A stretch of 64,000 nucleotides of DNA from Pontederia crassipes (GCA_030549335.1 CM060195.1:13917501-13981500), one strand, 5' to 3'; positions 1 through 11,850 are shown, numbered from the stretch's first letter. Made by a program: numbers and translations. Notes: generated by a model from the sequence alone, not told the origin.

Positions 1-230
1 AAAAGCTCAATGACGATAATTATGATATTTGGCACCGCAAGATCTAATATCTCTTAGAAGAATAAAAGGTCTTGAAGACCATTAACCATGTTGTCAATGA
101 ACCTGCACCTGAAAATAATGCCCAACGTCGGAGGGATATGGAGGCATATAAGGCTTGGTAAAAAAAATTGCATTGTTCGCATTACGATGCTGAGCATGAT
201 GAACAATTTCCTCATGTGAATTCAAAGTCT
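1..230 (+). pseudogene. copia gag, N-terminal fragment
   Basis: Translation in frame 2 gives a copia gag-like stretch (LNDDNYDIWHRKI, then EAYKAW) with in-frame stops. It continues at 3551 after the insertion at 236-3545. The join is supported by the uninterrupted homologous gag on the minus strand at 19580-19895, where the same codons are contiguous. No function is expected. Confidence 0.75.
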
Positions 231-235
231 ATAAG

Positions 236-3200
236 TGTCACGAACTTGCCCTAAAAGTATCATTTGTGCATAATCATGCATTTAATTAACAAACTAAGTT
301 AATTTGGATGTTCATTTAGTGATATTTGTATATAGTAATTAATATTTTGATTAGAGCATAATGATTACTTAATTACCGATAAACTTTACAAAGTAATTAT
401 ATAAGGTTATTAGGAATAAATTATAAAATTTGTAAATATTATAATATATGTTTAAATATGATTAAATAATACTAATTAGGGTTAAAACATTAGTTATGAA
501 AAAAAATGTGATTGGCCATCACTTAAGTTCCAAGCAGCTGGAGCAAACACGTGAACAAATGCTTAAAGGGATGTTTTTTTTTCAAATCGTCGTGTGTCAT
601 TAGAAAATACTAAAAAATATATATAAGCAAACTAACTTTATCCTTTCACGGACGAAAAATTACTGGAGACAGAACATGAGTGAAACAGATAAGGGAAAAT
701 CGGGAATATAGACTGTTCAAGGTGAATTTTGATCCAAAAATTGTTCATCTGATTGAGAGGATCATTCCTTCGTGGATATCCAACCATAAATTATGAAATT
801 GTGTATAGTATAGTCATTGGAAGTTATCTTTCCATGGACTTTGGAATCATCTAAAAAGGATTCTTATAAAGGAAGTTATGAACTTAACTTCACTAGTCAC
901 TCATCTTGTCCCGAGTCTAATAAATGTTCAATTTGTAAAATCGGGCATGGTTAAAATAGAGTGAATTTGTATTTTAAATTTGGATATGATTAATTCAACA
1001 TTCAAAGGGTTCGGTGAGAAGTGGAAACATCCTATTTGGACATGTATCTCGAGAGAAATGAATTTTTCATTTCATATTGATTCTTCTATCAGATTTCAAG
1101 ACATGGACAGATCACGACTCGAATTGACTATTTTTATTATAAAGTTATACAAAGAGTTAAAATATATAATCTTTATGAAAAAATAATAATTTTAGGAAAA
1201 TTATTATCTTGTTAAATAGGAAAGTATGAATAAACATATAAATTAATCTTTTAATGACACACAGTTTGACAGGACACAAACTCTAGGTCATATTTTCTAG
1301 GATGTTATGACTTATTCACTTGGAATTAGATAATGATATTTGGGGGTTGGAAACCTTAGTATGTTTAGATTTTTAATTAATCCAGAATAATAAGATTTGC
1401 TCATGTGGTTAAGAAGTTATGAATTAATTTACAGACACTGAGTCTGAAATGTTGAGACAACACCTAGTTAAAGTTTAGAGGATTGAAAAGTCTCAAGTGT
1501 GAAATAGCCTATGAACATAGGTATTTAAAGTTAGACATTAGTATTAGAAGATATTATATACATTTTAAGGTGCATAAACATTCATGCATCATGGCATGCA
1601 TTGCATATTATTTTATAAGGATTGGAAAATAAAAAAACATTATTACTTTTAGGAATACATCAAGGTACAAGTGAAAGGGAGGAAATTTAATAAACCTCCT
1701 TGAAAGGATAAAGTATAAGGTGAGTGGGTAAATATACAACATAGACTAACTCATGTGAAAAAATTTGAAGGCACTTAGACTAACTCACGTGAAAAAATAT
1801 TTTTATTTTATAATTATAATATTTTTTATTATTTAAATTTTAGGGCAAAAAATATAATTGCTATGTTATTATTTTAATTTTTTATTTTCATAATTAAAAA
1901 TTATTAATTATCATAATATTATATATTTAATACACATTAAAAATTTGGTTGTCTCGATCTAAGTTGGTCGTGCCAAAAAATGTACCAAGTTAGTCTAAGT
2001 GCCATCATTTTTTTATTTTTTTATATATTTATATATTTATTTTTATTTTAACCTTTTGATGGTGACCACGATTGAAAATTTGGAAAGTTGAATGATCTTG
2101 TCTGAAAGTTTTGAAAAGTTAGATGACCATGTAGATACAAAATTAAGTTTGGATAGAGCACAGAGAAAAATTGATGTGGAATGTTTTATTTTTTTTAATT
2201 TGACGTGAAGGAGAGAGAAAATACTGACGTGGTGCCACGTAAGCATTCACGTTAGCAGTTAATAGGTTTACTGGTTATAATCGATCGTGATGACCGCAAA
2301 TGAAATATTTATAAAGTTCGAGGACCTTGGTGTTGCAAAATGAAGTTGGATGATCTTACTGGGAGCACCTCGTAAGTTGGATGACCATGGATGAAATTTA
2401 CTCAAAATATTATATGTTAGTTCTTTTATTTATGATATTATCTCAAGCTAGATTTATTATTATTATTGAAACATATCTTGAGCCATGAAAAGTATTTATA
2501 CAGAAAGCGGGCATATATCGGATGTCTTTGTCCTTTGGGAGCCGCTCTACGTGTACGTATTGACTCATGATATGCTCTGCGTATTTGAGAGTCATGATTG
2601 TGAAGCTCTACTTAACTATATGACACACAATCATGGAGGGATACATATTGACCCATGAGTTCCTCTGCGTATCCGAGACTCTTGATTGTGAAGCTTGCTT
2701 AATTGATGACACACAATCATGGATGAATACGTATTGACCCATGATTTGCTCTGTGTATCCGAGATTCTTGATTATGAAATTCTACTTAATTGTATGACAC
2801 ATGATCATGGATGGATACGTAATGACCCATGATGAGTATGTGTGATGACACATGTGTGGAGTTTAACTATGAGTATAATTATATCTTGAAATAATTTTAT
2901 TTATATAAAAGTTCATATGATTTCGCAACTTATGTTATATGAGTTATTCTTTAAATATTTTCTCATATGGAGAATTTGATTATTTAAATATTATATGCAC
3001 TCGTACGGTTTCCTATGTTGTACTTTTATTGCACTCACTGAGCAAATGATTATTGCTCACAATGAGGTCGAGCTTATGTTGTACATTTGATTATTTAAAT
3101 GTTATATACACTCGTAAGTTCTCGAGTTGAATCGACTTGTAGCTTATTTTTGCTTCATATAGAAGAGGTCGAGCCGCTGGTGCACCTTTATTTCCCCCTT

Positions 3201-3545
3201 CACTTTTGTTTTTCGAAGCATGCATGTAATAGATAAACATAGATGTTGTAATTAGATATATGAGAAATTTTTTGTAAGGTTGTATAAAACTTGATCCTGT
3301 GGGGTTATATGTGAATTGATTTGTTAGGCAATGGTGATAATATGTGAATGTTATGTCTTATAACTTTTTATTAAACTTTGATGTGTATATATATATATAT
3401 ATATATATGCATCTTTTGTATGTGTTGGCAAATACCTCAAGATAAGTAAGGGAGGAGGTTTTGTCAATGTTATTTTTAAAATTACTAAATATAGTTAAGA
3501 TTATGATAATTGTGATTATAACTTAGCCACGGAGTTGGGATGACA
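236..3545. mobile_element. LTR-like insertion (probable solo LTR) with 5-bp TSD
   Basis: The insertion begins TGTCA and ends TGACA (inverted ends, TG...CA). It is flanked by the direct repeat ATAAG at 231-235 and 3546-3550, and it interrupts copia gag exactly. No gag, protease or pol coding is seen in its 3.3 kb, which fits one long LTR left after LTR-LTR recombination, as in Ty3/gypsy chromoviruses with multi-kb LTRs. A short internally deleted element cannot be excluded. It contains an AT dinucleotide run near 3384-3408 and the tandem array listed separately. Confidence 0.72.
2554..2850 (+). repeat. Tandem repeat, unit about 88-90 bp, about 3.3 copies
   Basis: Successive units start with GTATTGACYCATGA-type sequence, pass through CTCTGYGTATYYGAGA, and end with ACACAATCATGGA. 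Copies start near 2554, 2643, 2731 and 2819, the last partial. The array lies inside the LTR-like insertion 236-3545. Period and divergence fit LTR-internal minisatellite growth, not CRISPR. Confidence 0.7.
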
Positions 3546-3550
3546 ATAAG

Positions 3551-4033
3551 ACAACATTCGAAATGTGGACGTCACTCTGCAATAAGTATGGGTCATCATG
3601 ACCACCAAGCGTCGAATGCTCATGATCAAATTTGACTCTTATCAAAAGCGACCTAATCACACGATGAGGGAACAAAAATGTCAAACATGATCAGTGAACT
3701 CAAGAATGCGGGACAAGTGCTCAATGATGAACAACAAGTGTAGGCTTTGATCCGTTCTCTTCCTTGAAGTTGGAAACATATGCGTTGTAACCTAATGCAC
3801 AACGAAAGTGTCAAAACTTTTGACCAAGCTACTCACCACAATGAAATGGCGGATGAGGCTATTCAAACTATGACTGAAGCATTAGTTGTTGAAAATGGTG
3901 GACGAAGAGCTAATTCTCAATTCAAGAGAAAAAGGTCGCATAAGTTGCAACCAAATTAAAGGAGGGGGATGCTAGACAAAAGAAAGACCAATGCCACTAG
4001 CACAAACGTGGTGGCAAAGCGAACATAAATAAA
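3551..4033 (+). pseudogene. copia gag, C-terminal part
   Basis: After the insertion, gag resumes with translated blocks such as MISELKNAGQVLNDEQQV, then LIRSLP and SWKHMRCNLMHN, the UBN2/copia-gag signature near the gag C-terminus. Stops and frame changes interrupt it. It leads directly into the zinc knuckle at 4037. Confidence 0.75.
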
Positions 4034-5640
4034 GTGAAATGCTATAATTACAGTAAATGCGGTCACTTCGCTCATGATTGCACTGAGCCTAAGAAGGTTT
4101 GTCCTAACCACTATTCATTTGCTTATGTCTCTAGTAGTGCCTTAATTCCTAAAACTCATAATTCATGGATTGCAGAGTCGGGAGCCACCGACCATATAGC
4201 AAGAGATCGCGGGGTCTTCATGAAATTTCGTCAAATAAGTATGAGGATCAAATGGATTTACGTTGGCAACAATGAAAGGCTTGAAGTTAAAATCATTGGA
4301 ACGTGCAAGTTAGAACTTCGCAACGGGCAACTTCTTTTTCTTTACGACGTTCTATATGCTCCATCTTTTAGACAAAATTTACTTTCTATATCATCATTAG
4401 AGAAGCTTGGTTATGTAATAAGTTTCCAAAGGAAACAAATGACAATATGTTTTGACAATGTTCTTCTATGTAATGGTTTTCTCAATAATGGTTTCTATGT
4501 TTTAAATATAGCATATGATGCTGATAGTTATTCTTTTATGTCATCTGTTCATGTGAATGAAAGTGCCAACATTTGACATGACAAACTTGGACACATTGGT
4601 CAAGATTGAATGAATGAACTTGCTAGAAAAGGCCTCTTGGGGTTGATCTTCCAACTTGTGAGGAATGTCTAGCTAGCAAAAAAATAAGAACACCATTTGG
4701 GAAGGGAAAATGTGTCGAGTACCTATTACAATTAATCCATTCGGACATATGTGATCCCATGAATGTTCACGCACGACATAGTTTTTCTTACTTTATCACC
4801 TTTATAGATGATTGTTCACGCTACGACGTTGTATACCTAATTTCTCATACATTTGAAGCTTTGGATTGTTTTGTACGGTTCATAAACATGGCATAAAATC
4901 AAGTTGATTGCAAGATTAAAACTTTGCGAACCGACCGTGGATGTGAATATCTCTCTGACTTATTCAAAAAATTATGTGATGAAAATGGTATACTTAAGCA
5001 ACTAACAATACCTAGAACTCCTCAACAAAGTGATGTTGCAGAAAGACAGAATCGTGTCTTATTTGATATAGTTCATTTCATGATGGTGCAAGCTAATCTT
5101 TTTATTTCGTATTGGGGAGATGCACTATTGATTGCTACCAATATTTTAAATCATGTATCATCGAAATTTCTTACTACCACTCTTTATGAACTCTAGACAG
5201 GTCGAAAGTCTAACCTTAGTTATTTGTGCCCATGGAGTTGCGCAGTCTATGTTCCAAACAACTCTCGTAAGTATGGGAAGTTGAGTTCAAGAGGGCATAA
5301 ATGTATCTTTATAAGATGTTGTGACACCTCTAAGGGTTATGTATTCATAGGTGAAAGAGAAGATGGTACGGTAATAAAATCGAAAGTAGAGATGTGACAT
5401 TCAAAGAAAATGACTTCCCTAAGTAAGGCGAGATAAACAAGGGTCTTCTTTTAAATGAAGAAGAAGATCCCGAGTTGGCGATACATGCACTATTGAGGAG
5501 TTTGTCTTCTTCGTCCCACAGCTTGATTTGAGTGAGAGAGATTCACAACCGTCAACTGACAAACCTGAATGTTCCGTTCAACAGACTACTAGAAAACATG
5601 TTCCACGCCGATGATTTGAATCAAAGGGCTGCATGAACAT
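4034..5640 (+). pseudogene. copia zinc knuckle, protease and integrase
   Basis: The 180-residue open stretch 4034-4576 carries a gag zinc knuckle (CYNYSKCGHFAHDC) whose second cysteine is replaced by tyrosine. It then carries a protease active-site region reading AESGATDHI, where the family normally has an aspartate before SG. Downstream, after stops, come the gag-pre-integrase histidine region (HDKLGHIG), the integrase core (LIHSDIC near 4735, RTDRGCEYLS at 4927, QQSDVAERQNR near 5025) and the C-terminal part up to about 5640. Loss of the protease aspartate, the altered knuckle and several stops show a dead copy. Confidence 0.85.
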
Positions 5641-5814
5641 GGGCCACTTGAAGCTTGTTGAATCCTATGTTTTGATGATAACAAATTAAAATGGACATAA
5701 AAGTAACTAATCTATGCTCAAGTGATGATAATGCAGGTGTAAGATTGATATGACCAAATTCGCAAAAGAAATTGCCGAATTAAAATCGGAAGAAAAATTT
5801 TTCAGCACACGATC

Positions 5815-6075
5815 AGTCGACCCATCGATCGACCGGCCATGGCACCGGTCGATTGATATTCGACGGAAGAAAAAATAAAACTATATCAGTCGACGTCAAG
5901 ACTATACCGATCGATACACCGATTGACTACGATATGTACCGGTCGATGTCGAGATATTACTGTTCGATGTATCGATTGAAGGACCGGTCGACCAGACAGC
6001 GTCAAAACGCAGAAAATGCAACAATGGTCACAATGACCGGTCGACCGGCCCATCGCAGCGGTCGACCGGACTCAC
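5815..6075. repeat. Cluster of GGTCGACC-type palindromes in the solo LTR
   Basis: Repeated near-palindromes of the form CCGGTCGACCGG, with variants such as CGATCGACCGG and CGGTCGATTGA, occur at about 5815, 5826, 5846, 5938, 5982, 6040 and 6058. They lie upstream of the LTR TATA box, in the U3-like part. The same core recurs in the unrelated LTR at 31340-31690. Confidence 0.65.
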
Positions 6076-6156
6076 AGTCAAATGAACAGTAATGACTATT
6101 ATTTTGAGGAAAAAATTGTGGAAGACTTTTTGAACGAATTCTCACCTCTAGGAGTT

Positions 6157-6163
6157 TATAAAA
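6157..6163 (+). promoter_or_regulatory. TATA box of the nested solo LTR
   Basis: TATAAAA follows the palindrome cluster and precedes a CT/A-rich leader (TCAAGCTTGAAGG-like and poly-pyrimidine tracts), as expected for the U3/R boundary of a plant LTR. The assignment rests on motif and position only. Confidence 0.5.
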
Positions 6164-6685
6164 GAAGTGTCAAAGCTTGAAGGAAAATCATCCAAGCAAG
6201 CAAGACTAGAGCTCCTCTCAAGTTCTTGAGCACAAAATTACAAATTTCTTTCCTTTCTTTTCTTAGCTTTGAGTGTGAGAACTTTTGTAAAAGAAAAGAG
6301 TTAGAGGGAAACATTTTTTTCTGATCTAGTAAGATTGAGAGCTCTTTGTAAAAGAGGTATGCCTTGCCTCTTGAGTGGAGAAGAAGGCTTGTTGTGTAAA
6401 GAGGGTTGTTCTCTCCCTACAAGAAAAGAGAAAGATAGTGGATCTCCGGCGGTTTCGAGGTCGAGAAGTCGAAGCGGTGACATAGGCCAAGGAGTTGAGG
6501 TCGAACCTCATCATCATATTGTGTCTCCTTGCATTTGTTCTTTATCTCTCACGTACGCCTTACCTTTATTTGTTTGTGATCGGCTTTATTGATTTTTTTG
6601 AAAGTGACTTTTTGAAAAGATATTTAAACACCAATTCATCTCTTCTTGGTGCTTTTGATCCTACAAAGCCAACATAATAAGTCTA

Positions 6686-8250
6686 GAAGTTGAACTTGAG
6701 CCCAAATCTATTAAAGAAGCTCTATCATCCCATGCTAAGGAAGAATGGATTAATGCAATGGAGGGAGAGTTAAAGTCCATAGAGAAAAATCAAGTTTTGA
6801 CTTGGTTGATCTCTCATCGTCGGCCGCAAGGCAATTAAGAGCAAATGAGTTATCAAAATCAAATGTGGCATGAATGGATTAATTGAAAGATATAAAGTCT
6901 GCTTAGTGACGAAAGGTTTCACCCAAACAGTGGGTGTTGACTATGAAGAAACCTTTGCACCTGTTATAAGGTTTGCTTCAATTCCTCTAATATTAGCTAT
7001 AATCGCACATATGGACTTAGAATTACATCAAATGTATGTAAAAAACGACATTTCTTAATGGAGAACTAAATGAGCAAATTTACATACAGCAACATGAAGG
7101 CTTCGTTGTAAAAGAATAAGAGCGCAAAGTTTACAGACTGTGCCGATCTATTTATGAACTCAAACATTCATCTAAATAGTGGTATCTTAAATTTTATCAA
7201 TTAATCATTTCGTACGATTTTAACATGATTGATGGAGATCACTGTATATGTTCATAAGTCCAAGGATAATTTTCTATCCTAACGCTATATTTTAATAACA
7301 TTCTGATAGCTAAAAATAATAGGAATTTTATCATTAGCATTAAGCAATGATTGTCCTACATGTTTGAGACGAAGACATGGGTGAAGCAGCCTACATACTA
7401 GGTGTGAAAATTTAACGTGATCGTTCCAAAGGACTCCTTGTTTTGTCACACGAATCATATATAAAGAAAGTCTTGGAACGCTTTTGTATGGATGACTGCA
7501 AACCTATTGATACTCCTATTATGAAAGGCAAGGTTTTAAGTTTGGACATATTCCCTAAGACTCTAAAGGAGCAAAAGAAAATGTACAAATTTTCCTATGC
7601 AAGTGTGGTCGACAGCTTGATGTACGTTATAATGTGTGCTCGGCCAGACATATGTTTTGTCGTTGGTCTAGTTAGTCGATATTAGACTAATCCAACATGT
7701 CAACAATGGAAGGCGGGGAAGAGAATCATGAGATACTTTAAGGGTACTGAAGATCTTGCATTATGCTATCACAGAGGGAATCTACGACTCACTGGATTCA
7801 CCAATGTCGATTAGGTTGGTGATGTTGATCTACCTCGGATATTATTTTCTTGCTCAACAGTGGTGCTACTACTACTTAGAGTAGCAAGAAACAAGATCGT
7901 GTGACACTCACAACTATGGAGGAAAATTTCATAACTTGTTCAGTGACAGTACAAGAGGCTTTATGACTTAAAACATTCCTTCAAAACTTGAGAATTTCTG
8001 ATAATGCAATGAAGAAGACGACCTTTCACTATGACAATCAAGAAGTATTGCTTATGTGAAGGACGAGAAATACCATTGCAAAGGAAAACATATCAACACG
8101 AAGTACAAATTTGTATGAGATCAAGAAGTTAAAAAGGAGATCTCAGTTGAGTACATATCAACGCACAAAATGGTTGTTGATCCATTCACCAAACCATTGT
8201 CGAGAGAGGCATTCTTGAGACATGCAAATGTTTTAGGGTTGCGTAGATTA
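6686..8250 (+). pseudogene. copia reverse transcriptase and RNase H
   Basis: The RVT_2 domain starts with SIKEALSSHAKEEWINAMEG near 6710. It continues through the open stretch 6870-7058 (VTKGFTQTVGVDYEETFAPV, then ELHQM), then LNGELNEQIYIQQ and LILAKNN-like decayed blocks. The YVDD catalytic box is not preserved. The stretch 7443-7685 (SHESYIKKVLERF, CARPDICFVVGLVSRY) is the RT C-terminus. RNase H remnants (DNQEVLL, KHINTKYKFV, STHKMVVDPFTKPLS) end near 8250. There are multiple frameshifts and stops. Confidence 0.85.
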
Positions 8251-9276
8251 TAAATGTAATGATGTAGTCAAAATTTATAATGAATAAAGTTTATATTTTC
8301 TTTGATAAATTCATTGTTATAAAGTCTTATTATGCATGTGAAAAGTATGTCGATCAGGCTTGAGTTTGTTCTTTCACACGAACAAACGCTTTCGGCGCTT
8401 ATGAAGATAACAAGCAGGAATGAAATATGTGAATCATAATGTGATTCTTAAGATATGTTAAAACATGAGTTTTAGTAACTCAATGTCGTCTGATTAAGAG
8501 AGAGAGGCCAAATATGAGATTTAAACTTTGCGCTATAGAATAGTGAGCAATTTGAAAACTCGAGTCAAGCACTAGAAGGTAGCGACTGAACTTTAGTCTG
8601 TACGGTGTATAATTTGAACAGAGCTAGACATACTTTCAGTGGAAGTCTCCACTGCAGTACTTGTGTTTAGTATCAAGTATGCTTAGTCAACCTAAAGACA
8701 TGATGAATTGATTAGTTCGATGGTCATCATGGTGTGAGTTGCTGACAGATGATTCATCTACACGTGACTTTAGATTCTTGACTATGTCTTAAGGAAAGAA
8801 ATTAGTGTTTATTACTTTAGTAGGGTACTCAAAGGCAAAAAGTAAATTAGCCTATCGAGCCACATCTAAGAAAGTAGCTAGTTCACTACTAAAAGGCATG
8901 AGTGCAAGGGAAAAAATTGTTATGAGCTGCATTGAACTTTCACATACAATTGATCAACTATTTTTTCTAAATAAAATATAGTGTATGTAAAAACTAGTTA
9001 CCGCAGAACAAGACATATGTTGTCTTGACTATACTGCAAGGCAGATGTAAGGCATAAAGAGTTACATGACTTGAGCATTTGTTCACTCATATATAAGCTG
9101 TCATGAACCCCTAGCGGACATGACATATACTTTAGAAATAGTTGAGCGATTGTGAACCTTAACAAATATCTTTTTAGTACATATAAAGAAGCGTGCTTGT
9201 ACTCGTAGGTCGCACGTAACATTTAGCAATTTTAAATGAACAAAAGTGCAATGCTCAATGCGGGCAAGCGAAAGAT
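8251..9276 (+). other. Non-coding copia tail between RNase H and 3' LTR
   Basis: About 1 kb without credible coding potential separates RNase H from the LTR. The same tail sequence recurs at 51965-52620 (shared blocks such as ATCAAGTATG-type, CTCTTGACTAT and GGCACTCAAAG-type), so it is a fixed part of this copia family. A purine-rich stretch (GGGCAAGCGAAAGA) directly precedes the LTR and may be the polypurine tract. Confidence 0.6.
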
Positions 9277-9756
9277 TGTTGGGAAATGCCCACGTTGGAT
9301 ATATGTGGGCCATGTGCATGGCCCACCTAGGCAATAGGTGGCTGCTGCCACTCCTGCAAGACGCATATCGCGTGATGCACAATCAACATTAATGATGCAT
9401 GTGATATGCACAATCGACATATCTTGTGATGTGCAATCAGCATTAATGACGCGTGATATGCGCAATCACGCATATCGCATGATGCACAATCAACATTAAT
9501 GATGCAAGTGATATGCCTCCTCACTCAAGTATCCTTGGCATATAAGAGGGAACCAATACTAAAGGTCCATGGTATGCTTTTGTATAAGTTCATCCAAAGG
9601 TACTTATGCTGTGACAAAGTGTTCGATTTCCCCGAGGTTCGGTTTCTGATCTCGAGGTACAAGTGTGTTCTTTCGTCAAGTGTTTCCTGACGATCTGCTT
9701 TCGCTTCAAGAGATATTCTGCAACCTCCATGATTTATACATGTTATAAATCCAACA
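9277..9756 (+). repeat. 3' LTR of the copia element
   Basis: It starts TGTTGGGAAATGCCCACG and ends TGTTATAAATCCAACA, with TGTTG/CAACA inverted ends. The end matches the LTR end next to a primer-binding site at 21464 on the minus strand (TGTTATAAATTCAATA), which supports the boundary. The interval 9361-9515 contains about three diverged copies of a unit built on ATGCACAATCAACATTAATG. Confidence 0.75.
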
Positions 9757-11190
9757 CGGAGGAATGAGCTCATCCTCTTGGCCGCCCCCTCACTTCTTGG
9801 TTGCTATGGATGTTGAGCGTCCCAAGAGTCTAGCGGAGTTCATTGGGCTAGCGGCCAAGGTCCGGGCTAGTGCCAGAGAGGATGCCCTCGTCATTTTTGT
9901 TTTGCTTCGATAACATGAACTATGGACCTCTTGCTCTTCTTATTCTCGATGCCAAGGGAAGCAATCTAATGGTGATGGGATTTGTGAACAAGCCAACAAC
10001 AACAGTAGGGGGATAGGGGAGAAATTCCTCTTGTTCACGCCAAAATATAGAATCATGCCAAAATTCAACTTGAACGAAGGACGCCAGAGTCATTAGAGAC
10101 GAAGTCTAAGAAATTGATGTTGCCGATATTTCCATTAGCTTTGTTGTTGTTGCTACTTCTGTTGAAAAGGTTTTGGTTCTGGAAGTTTCTGCTCTGGCGA
10201 GAGAGACCCACTTCGCTTTCGGCGAGGAGTGGCAACCCCATATGCAGCGAGGGTTCATAACCATGGAGTTGGCGCACATTTTTTATTACTTTATTTTTTT
10301 ATTATTGTATTATATATTTTTTATATTTTATTATTTGTTATTATATCACGTTGGTAAAGATCTATGTGGAGAAAGAGAAAAATAACATATGACATTTACA
10401 TTGGATAATTTGGAAATTCCACACAAGTCAAAGAACCTTTAATGAAATAAGTTACAACTAGGAGGCAGTACCATTATAAAGTAAAATTTGAGATAAAGTT
10501 AAAAAAGTAAAGTTTTAAAATAATTACAAAAATTTAATTCAAAGTTTAGTAGCAAACATAATCACGAATATATAACTAAAAGTATCATGAAAATCAGGTA
10601 AACATATAAATTAATTTTCTTATATATATATATATATATATTCTAAAAATTGAAATGCATAGATTAATATCTCAATAGGTTACTTTAGGTTTTATTTAAT
10701 AATAGAGGGATGGCTAGAATGGTGGAGTAAGGATAGATGAAATTGAGTGTGGTGGATGTTTATAAAAATAATATTTCTATATGAATTAATGAGACAAGTT
10801 TACTTAATTTAATCCATTCTTTGTTTCGATATAATTTATAAGACATGGGTTATGAAATGTTAAGATAGGTAAATATCTTTATTGCCTTGAAGTAAATTTA
10901 TTTATTTTTAATTTAATAAAAAAGAAACAAATGGTAAAATATATATGATTATTTTTAATCCTAAAAAATTAACAATTTGATGGATTTAATTTTGACTTAT
11001 ACCACTTATCAAGACCAACAAAATCACACTTAAATTTCTAAAAATAATATCCAAACAAAATATAAATTCACTCCAACCCAATTAAATTTCAATCAACCGC
11101 ACTATTTCTTCATCCAAAGAATGCCTAAGTCTCTTGTATCCAAAGAAAGACAAGTCTCCTATGCAATTTAAGGGTACAATTTGAAAAAAG
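9757..11190. other. Intergenic, no gene recognised
   Basis: Sequence from 9757 to 10280 is of mixed composition with only short open frames and no recognised domain. From 10280 it is AT-rich, with a TA dinucleotide run near 10621-10640. I see no exon structure, tRNA or element boundary. Confidence 0.5.
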
Positions 11191-11293
11191 TTTGTTAATG
11201 CCTTGAAACTGAACCAGTTGTAACATAGTTACAAGTTTCAGTATTGTTTGGACTTGCTAAACATCAACACTGAAAACGAAACAGTCGGCGGCA
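11190..11293 (+). pseudogene. Copia internal-domain tail lying before the 5' LTR
   Basis: Sequence around 11229-11275 (CAAGTTTCAGTATTGTTTGG and following) matches the RNase H/tail segment that precedes the 3' LTR of the same element (CAAGTTTCAATATTATTTGA near 15481). A piece of the internal 3' end therefore sits directly upstream of the 5' LTR. This fits a former tandem (LTR-internal-LTR-internal-LTR) arrangement reduced by deletion. Confidence 0.55.
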
Positions 11294-11798
11294 TGATGTG
11301 ACATTAAGGATATTTGTGCTCTAAATATGATTCAAGTAAAAGTGAAAATTTATTGATGATACCTTGAATCTAAACCCAATTGTGACCCTAGATGTACCCT
11401 TATATTAGTCAAGCGCTAAGACAATGGGGCGGCAAAGTTGCCCGTCCCTTACGGGGGTATCGCTTACAGTTGGATGTGTATCCTTGTCCATATTATTTGA
11501 ATGTATAGTTCCAACCAAGGGGATACAAACAATGACAAAATAACCTCAGACAACGAGCATGAGATGAAGTCTGGGGTATCCCCCATGTGGGGGCTCCAAG
11601 GTGAAGCTCAAACGGGTTTAGGATTTATGTTTCTTATTTTTGTATTATAGTTCTGATTACTTTGTATCCTTGTAATTATCAATATTATATGATAAAAGAG
11701 AGTTGACGCCGCTCGATAATGTAGCCTAATTTAGGGTGAACCTCGTAAATCTTGTGTGTTCATTTGTGTAATTGCTCACTCTCCCTCTTTTTATAACA
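11294..11798 (+). repeat. 5' LTR of second copia
   Basis: It begins TGATGTGACATTAAGGATAT and ends TTTTTATAACA. It aligns along its length with 15555-16065. Shared blocks include CCCTAGATGTACC, GACAATRRGGCGG, GTGTATCCTTGTC and CTCTCCCTCTTT. A pyrimidine-rich end just before the primer-binding site is usual for copia LTRs. Confidence 0.75.
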
Positions 11799-11801
11799 AA
11801 C

Positions 11802-11814
11802 TAGTATAAGAGCA
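11802..11814 (+). other. Primer-binding site remnant (initiator tRNA-Met type)
   Basis: TAGTATAAGAGCA lies three bases after the 5' LTR. It differs at two positions from the usual TGGTATCAGAGCA complementary to plant initiator tRNA-Met, the normal minus-strand primer of copia elements. Confidence 0.7.
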
Positions 11815-11850
11815 CTAGCGTTCATCAGCGATTGTCAATCAAGTAGAGAG

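Larger units (their letters stand above)
5656..6665 (+). mobile_element. Solo LTR nested between copia integrase and RT
   Basis: It starts TGTTGAATCCTATG and ends GATCCTACA, imperfect inverted ends. The flanks are AAGCT (5651-5655) and AAGCC (6666-6670), a target duplication with one change. Copia integrase ends just before it and the RT domain starts just after it, so the insertion is secondary. The opening resembles SIRE/Maximus-type copia LTRs (recognition from memory, not a search). It contains no coding sequence, but has a TATA box and a cluster of GGTCGACC palindromes. Confidence 0.7.
1..9756 (+). mobile_element. Decayed Ty1/copia retrotransposon (5' end outside window)
   Basis: The copia order gag, zinc knuckle, protease, integrase, reverse transcriptase, RNase H, non-coding tail, 3' LTR can be followed across this span in one orientation. 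Every domain carries stops or frameshifts, so the element is dead. Two later insertions split it: 236-3545 inside gag and 5656-6665 between integrase and RT. Integrase before RT identifies copia rather than gypsy. A related fragment lies on the minus strand at 19580-21786 and a related 3' tail at 51965-53000. The 5' LTR must lie left of the window. Confidence 0.88.

Noticed and set aside
2554-2850. Regular direct repeats considered as a CRISPR array
   Set aside because: Units are about 90 bp, diverged and without repeat/spacer structure, inside a plant LTR.
10065-10277. 70-codon frame with an Asn-rich middle (SNNNKANGNIGN)
   Set aside because: No recognisable domain, start context or homologous neighbour; below the level needed for a gene call.
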